Source: a virus. From it: a stretch of DNA of 37,089 nucleotides. Made by a program: the position numbers and the translations under genes. The notes below the pieces were generated by a model that made no database searches, was not told where the DNA came from, and saw nothing but the letters and a program-made list of their open reading frames with translations. Where the stretch lies: IMG/VR virus record IMGVR_UViG_3300032134_000009, positions 1 through 37,089 of that record. One strand, written 5' to 3'. Positions 1-6,237 of this stretch are shown here, piece by piece (within the stretch, counting starts at the first letter, position 1; each line of letters opens with the position of its first letter).

Positions 1-176
1 TCATTCAAATCATAAATTGCAAATTCTGTTGGAAAGACTTCTTTCACTTCAGCCGATGCAACTATATTTTTCATTGCAGACATTGTAGAGATATTGCTGC
101 CTGCTTTGATCACAAGGTTCTGATTGATTGTTGCAAAATTCTTCAATACAGATACCGTTTCATTACTAAGATTCAT
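1..176 (-). CDS. 45: Sliding clamp, T4 gp45-like (N-terminal part only)
   Basis: Only the first 58 codons lie in the window; the gene runs off the left edge. The N-terminus (MNLSNETVSVLKNFATIN, later FAIYDLNE) matches the T4 gp45 pattern of a short helix ending in LKNFATIN and a strand ending in AIYDLNG. In the family, gp45 is a trimeric ring that tethers the replicative polymerase to DNA and also activates late transcription together with gp55, which is encoded at 12248-11703. The start ATG shares its A with the stop of the upstream gene (TAATG), so translation is probably coupled. The full T4 protein is about 228 residues. The identification is by sequence resemblance recalled from the family and by its place near 46, 47 and 55. 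Confidence 0.9.
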   Translation of the reverse strand, partial: MNLSNETVSVLKNFATINQNLVIKAGSNISTMSAMKNIVASAEVKEVFPTEFAIYDLN

Positions 177-343
177 TATATCAAATTCCTTAAATTTACA
201 CCATTTGGAACTGGAAGACCTTGTATATCTTTTCTAACAATCTCCCAAAGTTGTTCAATACTAATTGCCGCAGTTTCAGCAAATTCACGCAGTTTAAAAT
301 TTTCATCTTCTAAATTTTCTATGCGTTCTTCAAGTTCACTCAT
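176..343 (-). CDS. Small hypothetical coiled-coil protein
   Basis: Encodes 55 residues starting MSELEERIENLEDEN. I prefer the ATG at 343 over an in-frame ATG at 364, because GGAG sits 9 bases before 343 and nothing like a ribosome binding site precedes 364. The first half is a heptad-like charged helix (E, L, I and N repeated), so a short coiled coil is likely. The rest is a second helix with EQLWEIV and a PVPNGVN tail. There is no signal peptide or membrane segment. It overlaps the upstream gene by 8 bases and the clamp gene by 1 base, so it is translated as part of the clamp operon. I do not recognise a family. Confidence 0.7.
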   Translation of the reverse strand: MSELEERIENLEDENFKLREFAETAAISIEQLWEIVRKDIQGLPVPNGVNLRNLI

Positions 344-614
344 TTTCACTATTCTCCATTTCATTAATATATAAAGCTATAATACCATAATGTATCACTT
401 TTAGCAAGTCCCTTCTGTCCTTGCCATTCTTTTTTCCATACCGTTGTGCATACTTTAATATGTTCCCGATACAGAAACCTTCACCATGACCGCCATCTAT
501 AATAAACTCTGTAGCTTGAAACTTGTTTTTGCTATAGTGTTCATCATAGGTGGAGTCAATATACTTTGATAGTTCTTCTAAGGCTTTATCTTCGTTGTAT
601 TTGTAATCAATCAA
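336..614 (-). CDS. DUF3310-like small protein
   Basis: A 92-residue protein. The centre, GFCIGNILKYAQRYGKKNG followed by a DLLKVIHYGIIAL helix, resembles the DUF3310 (SaV-like) phage family, where an F-C-x-G-N-x-x-K-Y-x-x-R-Y-x-x-K-x-G core precedes a short helix. No function is established. The start is TTG at 614: no in-frame ATG exists near it, GGAAG lies 7 bases upstream, and the TTG overlaps the stop of the oxygenase gene as TTGA. This argues for reinitiation by ribosomes finishing that gene. It ends in a run of N and E residues and overlaps the next gene by 8 bases. The family assignment is from motif resemblance only. Confidence 0.7.
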   Translation of the reverse strand: MIDYKYNEDKALEELSKYIDSTYDEHYSKNKFQATEFIIDGGHGEGFCIGNILKYAQRYGKKNGKDRRDLLKVIHYGIIALYINEMENSENE

Positions 615-1534
615 GAAGAAACTTCCTTTTCGGCCTTAGCTTTTTCATAATTTTCTTTCTCACGAACAGACATGTGCTTCATAATCTCTTGTTCTGAATC
701 TACTACATTCCAATTCATAGCCATAGATCGTCTTTCACCATCACCAAAGAAAGGCATTACTTGATGCTTCAACCAATTAGGAAATACTAGCATTACACCA
801 ACAATAGGTTTCACAAAATCCTCAGTTTGACCATGCAACTGTAAAATATCTCTCCGACCACTTTGTCCCCAAATTAAATGAGTAAATCCATCAATAGAAC
901 CACTAGCATTATGTAATGAAGTAGGAACTTCATCAAGCATCTCAATACAAGTAGGAACTTTCAACCAAAGAAAACCAGACAGACCAGCCATAGTTTGGCA
1001 TCCATGATCATGATAAGGATTATAATCTCCAGCATAAGCATGGTTTGTCCAGCACTGGAAAACTTCAGCTTTTGAATCTCTATCATATCCTTGTTTCAGA
1101 TATGTACTACCGATCTGATTAAATACAGTTTCTAATTGCTTGCCAACTTCATCGTCAAGAGGAAAATCTAATTGAGCAGACCTTTCATTATTTTTAAGTT
1201 GGCCAACAAGACCACCAGCAAAACTATCGTTTGCTGGAATAATGACATTATCGATATGCTCATTAACTTCAGCAATAATTCCAAGAGGAAATTCTATTCT
1301 ACCAATTGCAAAATCCTTTACAGGCCGGATTGCAAATTTCAACCCATGATTATCTTCTTCAAATTTTTGTTCAGCTGACTGTTCTGATTCTGCAAGTGCA
1401 GCCACATTTTCTTGAGCAATTCTTGCCTTGCGTTGATCTTCAGTTTCTTCAACAGGATTTCCTTCGCCGTCAACCTGTTTTGCAACAGCACCGTCAGTCA
1501 TAGCTTCTGGGCTATCAAATTCAAATATTTTCAT
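611..1534 (-). CDS. Putative 2OG-Fe(II) oxygenase (large form)
   Basis: Encodes 307 residues from the ATG at 1534, chosen because AAGGAG lies 5 bases upstream; an in-frame start 57 bases earlier has no such site. The C-terminal half has the layout of the phage-type putative 2OG-Fe(II) oxygenases (PF13759-like): N-P-Y-H-D-H at about 172-177, a cupin strand GLSGFLWLKVP, then FPNWLKHQVMPF with His257, and an Arg-rich end (ERRSMAMNWNV, R268/R269) that would bind 2-oxoglutarate. The N-terminal 60 residues are acidic and polar. Such enzymes hydroxylate unknown targets in phages. Three more oxygenase genes are in the window (14816-14205, 15370-14804 and 27965-27372). It heads an operon with the DUF3310-like gene and the clamp. 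Confidence 0.8.
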   Translation of the reverse strand: MKIFEFDSPEAMTDGAVAKQVDGEGNPVEETEDQRKARIAQENVAALAESEQSAEQKFEEDNHGLKFAIRPVKDFAIGRIEFPLGIIAEVNEHIDNVIIPANDSFAGGLVGQLKNNERSAQLDFPLDDEVGKQLETVFNQIGSTYLKQGYDRDSKAEVFQCWTNHAYAGDYNPYHDHGCQTMAGLSGFLWLKVPTCIEMLDEVPTSLHNASGSIDGFTHLIWGQSGRRDILQLHGQTEDFVKPIVGVMLVFPNWLKHQVMPFFGDGERRSMAMNWNVVDSEQEIMKHMSVREKENYEKAKAEKEVSS

Positions 1535-1562
1535 TATAACTCCTTCATTAATTATATATTTT

Positions 1563-1591
1563 ATAATACAGGAAAAGGGAGTCAAAGTCAA
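1563..1591 (-). promoter_or_regulatory. Sigma70-type promoter before the oxygenase-clamp operon
   Basis: On the minus strand, TTGACT (1591-1586) and TATTAT (1568-1563) are separated by 17 bases. The predicted start near 1556 gives a leader of about 20 bases containing AAGGAG before the ATG at 1534. The -35 box lies in the loop of the 1573-1600 hairpin. No experimental support; spacing and hexamers only. Confidence 0.5.
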
Positions 1592-1600
1592 CTCCCCTTT
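1573..1600 (-). terminator. Stem-loop between hsp20 and the oxygenase gene
   Basis: A 10-bp stem (AAAGGGGAGT with ACTCCCTTTT, one G-T pair) closes an 8-base loop. It is the second of two hairpins downstream of hsp20. On the minus strand the 3' arm ends in four T but is followed by CCTG, so it is not a textbook rho-independent terminator. It may act as a terminator or an RNA-stabilising end. Confidence 0.45.
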
Positions 1601-1613
1601 CCCTTTTATATTT

Positions 1614-1641
1614 CCTCTATGACCCCAAAGGGTCAGGGAGG
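1614..1641 (-). terminator. Stem-loop just after hsp20
   Basis: GACCC and GGGTC enclose a 4-base loop, extended by one T-A pair and, after a 2-base mismatch, four more pairs (CCTC with GAGG). It lies 35 bases after the hsp20 stop. An additional AT hairpin (ATAATCA/TGATTAT) at 1651-1668 sits between. There is no U-run, so its role as a terminator is inferred from position. Confidence 0.45.
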
Positions 1642-1675
1642 AATGATGATATAATCAATTGTGATTATTACCATC

Positions 1676-2119
1676 TTACTTCACCGAAATTAGGCGAGGC
1701 TTCTTCTCTTCTGGAACAACTCGCTCAAGTTCAACCAAGAGCATACCATTTTCCAGTTTTGCGCCATTAACAACAACGGCGTCTGCAAGAGTAAACTTAC
1801 GTTCAAACTTGCGATAGGCAATCCCACGATATAGTTGATTGCCATCAAGGTCCGAATCTTCCTCTTTCACTGAACGAATAGAAAGAGTACCATCGGCAAC
1901 TTCCACCTCAATGTCCTTCTTACCGAAACCGGCAAGGGCCATTTCAATTACGAAATTATATTCACCTTCCTTTCGAATGTTATAAGGCGGGAACCCTGTA
2001 GATTGTACGTTATTTGTAACGTACTGATTGAGTTGATCAAAGACTCGATCAAACCCAACAGCGTAGGGTGTAAGTTGATTGAAATTATCGAATAGACTTA
2101 ATGCTCTGCTAGTATTCAT
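1676..2119 (-). CDS. hsp20: Small heat shock protein, Hsp20/IbpA type
   Basis: A 147-residue protein with a short N-terminal arm (SLFDNFNQLTPYAVGFDRVF, as in IbpA), then an alpha-crystallin domain from about residue 45 to 140. Typical features are NFVIEMALAGFGKKDIEVEV, the L-S-I-R strand, YRGIAYRKFERKFTL and the ENGMLLVELER strand, ending in a short basic tail. Members are ATP-independent holdases. Phage copies are common in marine T4-like genomes and are thought to assist folding or scaffold proteins during infection. The start is firm: AAGGAG lies 6 bases before the ATG. A long structured leader of about 165 bases precedes it, and two hairpins follow it. It is transcribed separately from the CobS-like gene behind it. 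Confidence 0.95.
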   Translation of the reverse strand: MNTSRALSLFDNFNQLTPYAVGFDRVFDQLNQYVTNNVQSTGFPPYNIRKEGEYNFVIEMALAGFGKKDIEVEVADGTLSIRSVKEEDSDLDGNQLYRGIAYRKFERKFTLADAVVVNGAKLENGMLLVELERVVPEEKKPRLISVK

Positions 2120-2152
2120 GATTATCTCCTTTACTAAGCAAGATTATGTTAT

Positions 2153-2288
2153 GCATCCCAAAATGGCGATGCGTTAAGCGGTAGTTTTTTTTGGTTATTC
2201 AGAGAAACTACCAAAACTCATTGTAGTTTTGTTAAAAGTAGAATGATAACCAACATCACTCTAACAAGGAGAACTACTGAAACTCCTT
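2153..2288 (-). other. Structured 5' leader of hsp20
   Basis: The 221-base gap between cobS-like and hsp20 holds no gene. In the RNA of the minus strand I see: a hairpin AAGGAG/CTCCTT (2266-2288); a set of mutually complementary 8-mers, GGTAGTTT at 2180-2187 and AAACTACC at 2205-2212, plus a second GTAGTTTT at 2223-2230, so two alternative pairings are possible; and a GCATC/GATGC hairpin at 2153-2172. The hsp20 ribosome binding site itself is not obviously paired. Function is inferred. Confidence 0.4.
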
Positions 2289-2292
2289 ATTA

Positions 2293-2320
2293 TATATAGG
2301 GATTTTTTTTGAAATTTCAA
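2293..2320 (-). promoter_or_regulatory. Possible sigma70-type promoter of hsp20
   Basis: TTGAAA (2320-2315) and TATATA (2298-2293) are 16 bases apart on the minus strand, followed by ATAAGG. The -35 is half of a 12-base palindrome, TTGAAATTTCAA. This is the only promoter-like sequence I see in the gap before hsp20. The AT-rich context makes chance matches likely. Confidence 0.35.
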
Positions 2321-2328
2321 CCCCTATA
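2295..2328 (-). terminator. Stem-loop after the CobS-like gene
   Basis: TATAGGG and CCCTATA form a 7-bp stem around a 20-base AT loop that itself contains the palindrome TTGAAATTTCAA. It begins about 12 bases after the CobS-like stop. On the minus strand it is followed by TATAATAAGG and not by a U-run. It overlaps the possible hsp20 promoter, so either role is uncertain. Confidence 0.35.
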
Positions 2329-2340
2329 CATAACTTTTTT

Positions 2341-3504
2341 TTAAAACGCCTCCTTTTCAGCAGGAGTATCATATCCAGTTAATCCACCATCTGCATTTTC
2401 CTCAGAAATAACTATGCCTGCGTCCAGCTTTTCGTACAAGTCAACGAAGCTCTCTTTCGTATCTTCGGCAAAACGAGCGCAGCAAAGTTCTATGGCTTCA
2501 CGTTTATCCCCGAAGATCGAATAGGCTTTGACTATGCTATCTAAACGCCGGGTACTGATCACGCTATCAACTCCACCGTCGGCGAAGGTTTTCCGAATTA
2601 CATCCGCCCAGGCTACCAAGTTGCTGGCAAACTCCTCATCAACTTTTCCACATTTTTTCATGGAATTGACTACGATCTTCTTCTCAGTCGCAGCAGTTGC
2701 ATAGGGTTGCTCCAGAGTGATTGCAAACCGCTCTAAAAAAGCTTCATTTAGGATATTCGCTCCGATGAACATCCCTGAATCTGACCCCTGGCCTTTTGTA
2801 TTTGCGGTGGCCATGCAATTAAACCCCTTGGCAGGCTTGACCCAGCGATTAACCTTCTTGAGATAAACACCGTTACCTTCAAGGACAGGCTGCAAGGCTA
2901 AAAGTTTGTTGCTTCCCAAGTCTACTTCATCAAGTAACAATGTGCAACCCCGTTCCATCGCTTCGATGACAGGTCCGGGCACAAATTTGGTTTCCCCGTT
3001 GACTAACCGGAAGCCACCCAGCAAATCATCCTCATCAGTTTCGATGGTGATGTTCACCCGAATAAGCTCTTTCTTGAGTTTATGATGGGCTTGCTCTACC
3101 ATAAGGGTTTTGCCATTTCCTGAGAGCCCGGTGATAAAGATGGGATAAAACAAACCAGATTTTATAACCTTCTCAATTTTTGAGTAGTGGCCCCAAGGAA
3201 CAAACCCCTCAAACAGAGCAGGAACTAAATTCTGCTTTTCCATATTAGTTGCAACCAGATTTACAAAAGCGGTTTCAGTATTCTCAACCGCAGCAGGAAC
3301 CGGAACAGCAACAGAACCGCCTTCTGAAGGCAGTTTATAAGAACCGTAATGGGCCTTGAACTCAGGCTTCATAAACCAAGTAGGAAAGGGAACACCAGCC
3401 TTCACAGCGGCTTCCCGAACATTTTGCTTGGAGACAATAGAACCATCACCGAACATTTCGGCAGCGGTATCCACAAACAACTTTTTACGAGGTGAGAGAT
3501 ACAT
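2341..3504 (-). CDS. cobS: CobS/MoxR-like AAA+ ATPase
   Basis: A 387-residue protein from the ATG at 3504; AAAGGA lies 7 bases upstream, while a TTG two codons earlier has no site of its own. Walker A GLSGNGKT is at 126-133, Walker B LLLDEVD at 189-195, sensor region MATANTKGQG follows, and an arginine-finger-like LERFAITLEQPY comes later. This is the MoxR/CobS (cobaltochelatase ATPase) branch of AAA+. Marine T4-like phages often carry it under the name cobS. MoxR-type ATPases work with a VWA-domain partner, and the gene immediately upstream encodes one. A cobalamin role is not shown by the sequence; remodelling of a protein target through the VWA partner is equally possible. Its own early promoter lies at 3537-3565. 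Confidence 0.85.
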   Translation of the reverse strand: MYLSPRKKLFVDTAAEMFGDGSIVSKQNVREAAVKAGVPFPTWFMKPEFKAHYGSYKLPSEGGSVAVPVPAAVENTETAFVNLVATNMEKQNLVPALFEGFVPWGHYSKIEKVIKSGLFYPIFITGLSGNGKTLMVEQAHHKLKKELIRVNITIETDEDDLLGGFRLVNGETKFVPGPVIEAMERGCTLLLDEVDLGSNKLLALQPVLEGNGVYLKKVNRWVKPAKGFNCMATANTKGQGSDSGMFIGANILNEAFLERFAITLEQPYATAATEKKIVVNSMKKCGKVDEEFASNLVAWADVIRKTFADGGVDSVISTRRLDSIVKAYSIFGDKREAIELCCARFAEDTKESFVDLYEKLDAGIVISEENADGGLTGYDTPAEKEAF

Positions 3505-3536
3505 AATCAATCCTTTTCATTTCTCATCATATATAC

Positions 3537-3565
3537 ATTATCGCATTTTTTACAAGATTTGTCAA
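3537..3565 (-). promoter_or_regulatory. Early promoter of the CobS-like gene
   Basis: TTGACA (3565-3560), 17-base spacer, GATAAT (3542-3537), with TG one base before the -10 (extended -10). The spacer starts AATCTTG, as in the promoters at 5921-5949 and 6134-6162 (AATCCTG). The predicted start is about 26 bases before the ATG at 3504. Confidence 0.75.
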
Positions 3566-3596
3566 GTGAAAAATGACCATTTTGAACATTTTTCTG

Positions 3597-3617
3597 AAAG
3601 TGTGACATTTTTACCAC
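3597..3617 (-). repeat. 21-bp repeat, copy A (upstream of cobS promoter)
   Basis: AAAGTGTGACATTTTTACCAC on the plus strand matches 6205-6225 at 20 of 21 positions. This copy abuts the stop codon of the CobT-like gene and ends 31 bases before the -35 of the cobS promoter. The minus-strand form contains GTG...CAC half-sites. A regulator-binding site is an inference. Confidence 0.6.
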
Positions 3618-5914
3618 TATGCCACCATGCCGACAAATTTATTTAGAAGTTGGCGACTGGCCAACTTACCTTTTGACATCTTACCAAAAGCAGTCTTCAG
3701 TTTGGCTTTACCAGCACCAATCAATTCATCATCAAGAGTCTCATTCTCAGTCTTGAGCGCATCACCGCCGGGGAGAATATAATACTCATCATATCCCAAT
3801 TGAGTGAGTGCAAGATATTTGTTCTTATTCAGAAACTTGATTTTTTCCAGAACCTCCTGATGCCGAACCTCATAGTTCATAAGAGCAGAAAGAGTCTTCT
3901 TATCAACCCGGCCATTTTTACCAGAACCAGCGATAAAGAACCCAACCACATTCATTCCAGGCACCCGATTTTTCAGTATCCGAAGCAAATCGTTAGTCAT
4001 TTCTGTAACTTCATAAGTTTTATTCATTACAGGATCGCTAATAACGATTTTAGAATCCTTATGCTGGTTCCAATAAGTGTAATGACAAGGATTGACAGTT
4101 TCAGTATGCTCGTTAGTGTGAGGATTAAAGTTATAATCAAACACACCAGCAAGACGGTGGCTGGCACCATCAGTCAGAAAAATTGTGTTAACTTTCTGAA
4201 CACCAGTATCATTCTTAAACTTAGGAACCAAATCCATCATAGCAATGATTGACTCATTCAGAGGAGTCCCGCCGAGACTTATAGTATAAGGTTCATGGTA
4301 GGGATGACCCAGCTCATTCCAATTCCGAAATCCAGCATATCGTGCAGCATACATCCAAAGAATATGCATCATATCCATTTCTTCAGCAGAAGTCATATTA
4401 CTGGAGAAGAAATTTAGAAGATTGAAATTGTTAAGAGCAAAATCACCAGCCTTAAATTCATTCGCCCAATCTTTGCCGGCATCTGCCCGATTATGACGGC
4501 TACGGCGAGCATACATATCAGAGAACGCAAAAACCTCAAAAGGAATCTTTGTCCGGCGGCAGAACCAAATCAGGTTATACATCTGCGACAAAGTGCCCAG
4601 AAGATTTCCTGCCATGGAACCAGACCAATCCAGAACCATGACCATACCGTGATTAGTCGCACCGGGCAGAGTAGTCACCTTACGAAACAAGTCTTCATTG
4701 TATTTGTAAGTATGAAGTTTGCCCATATCCAAAGTACCAGTTTTTGAAGTAGAGGCCCGAGCATACTGATCAGCAGCCTTCTTCATTTCAAATTCTTTGA
4801 CCATATAAGCAACAGTCTTTTTGGAATCGTTCTTGAGAGTCTCAACTTCCTCACGGGTCTTATCCCAGTAAAGAGAAGTCTTATTTTTTTCAGCAAGATA
4901 ATGAGTCTTATATTCTTCCAGAAGAGTCTTAGTATCGACTACGATATCTTTAAGGTCTACTTTAGGAATCCGAGCATATGTCCGATCACGGGCACCCTTA
5001 TCCCGAAGGGCATCCATACCCTTACCAGAAGCGGTATCAGTCTCAGCAACAGGAGGTCCGCTCTTACCAGTGGAATTCTTTCCACCTTCTACGGAGCTAG
5101 ATTTACCAGTTTCTTCACCAGCATCAGATTTGTCTTCAGTGTCGCCTTCGCCAGTTTCATCTGATTTGCCTTCAGTAGAATCTCCATCAGAGTCTCCATC
5201 ATCGGCATCACCGCCATCAGCATCAGAAGATTCACCATTTTCTGTGTCATCGCCTTCATCACCTTCATTATTTCCAGCACCTTCAGTACCTTCATCACCT
5301 TCAGTACCTTCAGCATTTTCACCATTTTCATCCGGCGCACCAGAGTCATGGTTATCAGTTTCAGATTCATTTTCTGACATCCAAGCATAAAGCTCTTCAG
5401 CGAGATCAAGAACCTCATCTTCAGTTTCGGTTTTCGCAACCCGATCTACCCATACCTTTTCCTCATCAGAAAATACGATATTGGTGTCAGCGGTCTTAAA
5501 AAAGATATTAATCCGGTCAATCAAATTGTAGGTATTGGCATCCTTACCAGCAGTTCCAAAGAAATCCTTCTTGACTAGATCAGTATATCCACGCTTGAAA
5601 ACACCGACTAGGCCAGGATATTTCCGTACCGCAAATTTCTCAATCCGAGCATCTTCAATGATGTTCACAAAACCATGATTGATACCCCGAACCTGAGCTC
5701 TCTCAAGCATATCCAGAGGAGTCCAAAGAGCATGCCCGATCTCATGGCCAACCATCAGATCGTAAATGTCCTTGGTCATTTCCTCATCCTTCCAGATGGG
5801 CAAACCAAGTTCACGGCTCTTAGAATTGAAATACGCCGTTTCCATCTGTTTATGGACAACGAAGATATCCTCTTCAGCGAGGAGCTTTGCAAGTGTCGAT
5901 TTATTTTTGATCAT
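3617..5914 (-). CDS. cobT: CobT-like protein: HExxH metallopeptidase-like head plus VWA domain
   Basis: A 765-residue protein. Residues 57-61 read HEIGH, with N-I-I-E-D-A-R-I-E about 25 residues on, the layout of a gluzincin-type zinc site (HExxH...E). Residues about 185-290 are an acidic low-complexity linker of D, E, G, S and N repeats, as in CobT. A VWA domain follows: the MIDAS motif DWSGS is near 428, and a conserved TDG is near 582. Marine T4-like phages carry such proteins beside CobS. VWA-MoxR pairs assemble or insert metals into targets; whether this one has protease activity is unknown. No ribosome binding site is visible, and the ATG falls where transcription from 5921-5949 should start. 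The GC content (30 of 60 in the block 4501-4560) is above that of nearby replication genes. Confidence 0.85.
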   Translation of the reverse strand: MIKNKSTLAKLLAEEDIFVVHKQMETAYFNSKSRELGLPIWKDEEMTKDIYDLMVGHEIGHALWTPLDMLERAQVRGINHGFVNIIEDARIEKFAVRKYPGLVGVFKRGYTDLVKKDFFGTAGKDANTYNLIDRINIFFKTADTNIVFSDEEKVWVDRVAKTETEDEVLDLAEELYAWMSENESETDNHDSGAPDENGENAEGTEGDEGTEGAGNNEGDEGDDTENGESSDADGGDADDGDSDGDSTEGKSDETGEGDTEDKSDAGEETGKSSSVEGGKNSTGKSGPPVAETDTASGKGMDALRDKGARDRTYARIPKVDLKDIVVDTKTLLEEYKTHYLAEKNKTSLYWDKTREEVETLKNDSKKTVAYMVKEFEMKKAADQYARASTSKTGTLDMGKLHTYKYNEDLFRKVTTLPGATNHGMVMVLDWSGSMAGNLLGTLSQMYNLIWFCRRTKIPFEVFAFSDMYARRSRHNRADAGKDWANEFKAGDFALNNFNLLNFFSSNMTSAEEMDMMHILWMYAARYAGFRNWNELGHPYHEPYTISLGGTPLNESIIAMMDLVPKFKNDTGVQKVNTIFLTDGASHRLAGVFDYNFNPHTNEHTETVNPCHYTYWNQHKDSKIVISDPVMNKTYEVTEMTNDLLRILKNRVPGMNVVGFFIAGSGKNGRVDKKTLSALMNYEVRHQEVLEKIKFLNKNKYLALTQLGYDEYYILPGGDALKTENETLDDELIGAGKAKLKTAFGKMSKGKLASRQLLNKFVGMVA

Positions 5915-5920
5915 GTCTAT

Positions 5921-5949
5921 ATGCTACCATACCCAACAGGATTTGTCAA
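5921..5949 (-). promoter_or_regulatory. Early promoter of the CobT-like gene
   Basis: TTGACA (5949-5944), 17-base spacer beginning AATCCTG and ending TATGG, then TAGCAT (5926-5921). Exactly six bases (ATAGAC) separate the -10 box from the ATG, so the expected +1 is the A of the start codon. The -35 and spacer match the promoters at 3537 and 6134. Confidence 0.65.
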
Positions 5950-5962
5950 GAAGAATCTTCAT

Positions 5963-6103
5963 TTAGTGGATAATTAATTCGCCAGTGATATTCGGAGTCT
6001 TCACAACGTAACCCCAGAAGAAACCCTTGGCTTCCTTGACAGTTTCAAAGTGTTTCTCATAGTGGTACTTACCATACATCTTGTATTTAACGGTGGCAAC
6101 CAT
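5963..6103 (-). CDS. Small basic/aromatic protein, 46 residues
   Basis: A real short gene: ATG at 6103 preceded by AAGGAG at 8 bases, a good promoter at 6134-6162, and 46 codons ending in TAA. The product begins MVATVKYKMYGKYHYEKHF and continues with TVKEAKGFFWGYVVK. It is rich in K, Y, H and F. The alternating pattern suggests a small beta-alpha fold with the helix TVKEAKGF. There is no signal peptide or membrane segment. I do not recognise a family. It stands alone between def and the CobT-like gene, and its promoter is of the same type as those of the cobS/cobT-like genes, so all three are probably switched on early. Confidence 0.8.
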   Translation of the reverse strand: MVATVKYKMYGKYHYEKHFETVKEAKGFFWGYVVKTPNITGELIIH

Positions 6104-6133
6104 GACTAGTCTCCTTATTTCTGACTATACCTT

Positions 6134-6162
6134 ATTATCGCATATTCAGCAGGATTTGTCAA
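6134..6162 (-). promoter_or_regulatory. Early promoter of the 46-residue protein gene
   Basis: TTGACA (6162-6157), 17-base spacer beginning AATCCTG and ending ATGC, then GATAAT (6139-6134). The extended -10 TGC-GATAAT is identical to that at 3537. The predicted leader is about 25 bases with AAGGAG before the ATG at 6103. Confidence 0.75.
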
Positions 6163-6204
6163 TCAAAAAAGTAGATTCTTTGTCGATTTATTGATATTTA
6201 GTCA

Positions 6205-6225
6205 AAAGTGTGATATTTTTACCAC
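6205..6225 (-). repeat. 21-bp repeat, copy B (upstream of the 46-residue protein promoter)
   Basis: AAAGTGTGATATTTTTACCAC on the plus strand, one base different from 3597-3617. In this copy GTGTG...CACAC can form a 5-bp stem with the flanking base pairs. It ends 42 bases before the -35 box, against 31 bases for copy A, a difference of 11, close to one helical turn. Confidence 0.6.
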
Positions 6226-6237
6226 ACTACTATGTCG

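Noticed and set aside
1555-1570. Late promoter before the oxygenase gene (TATAAAATA)
   Set aside because: It has one extra base against TATAAATA; the sigma70-type promoter overlapping it fits better.
1172-1654. Three overlapping plus-strand frames opposite the oxygenase gene
   Set aside because: No ribosome binding site, no family resemblance, and they fall in the other strand of a well-supported enzyme.
2295-2345. Plus-strand rho-independent terminator (stem TATAGGG/CCCTATA with a T-run)
   Set aside because: The T-run starts six bases after the stem and no plus-strand transcript is evident here; noted only as a stem-loop.
5070-5439. Open frames on both strands within the acidic linker of the CobT-like gene
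   Set aside because: The repeated GAx/TCx codons of the D/E/S-rich linker leave other frames open; the products are low-complexity P/S or M/L/K strings without a start signal. They are shadows of the real gene.
2341-5914. A working cobalamin (cobaltochelatase) pathway
   Set aside because: Only CobS- and CobT-like genes are present and the CobT-like head has a protease-type zinc motif; the names are kept for family resemblance only.
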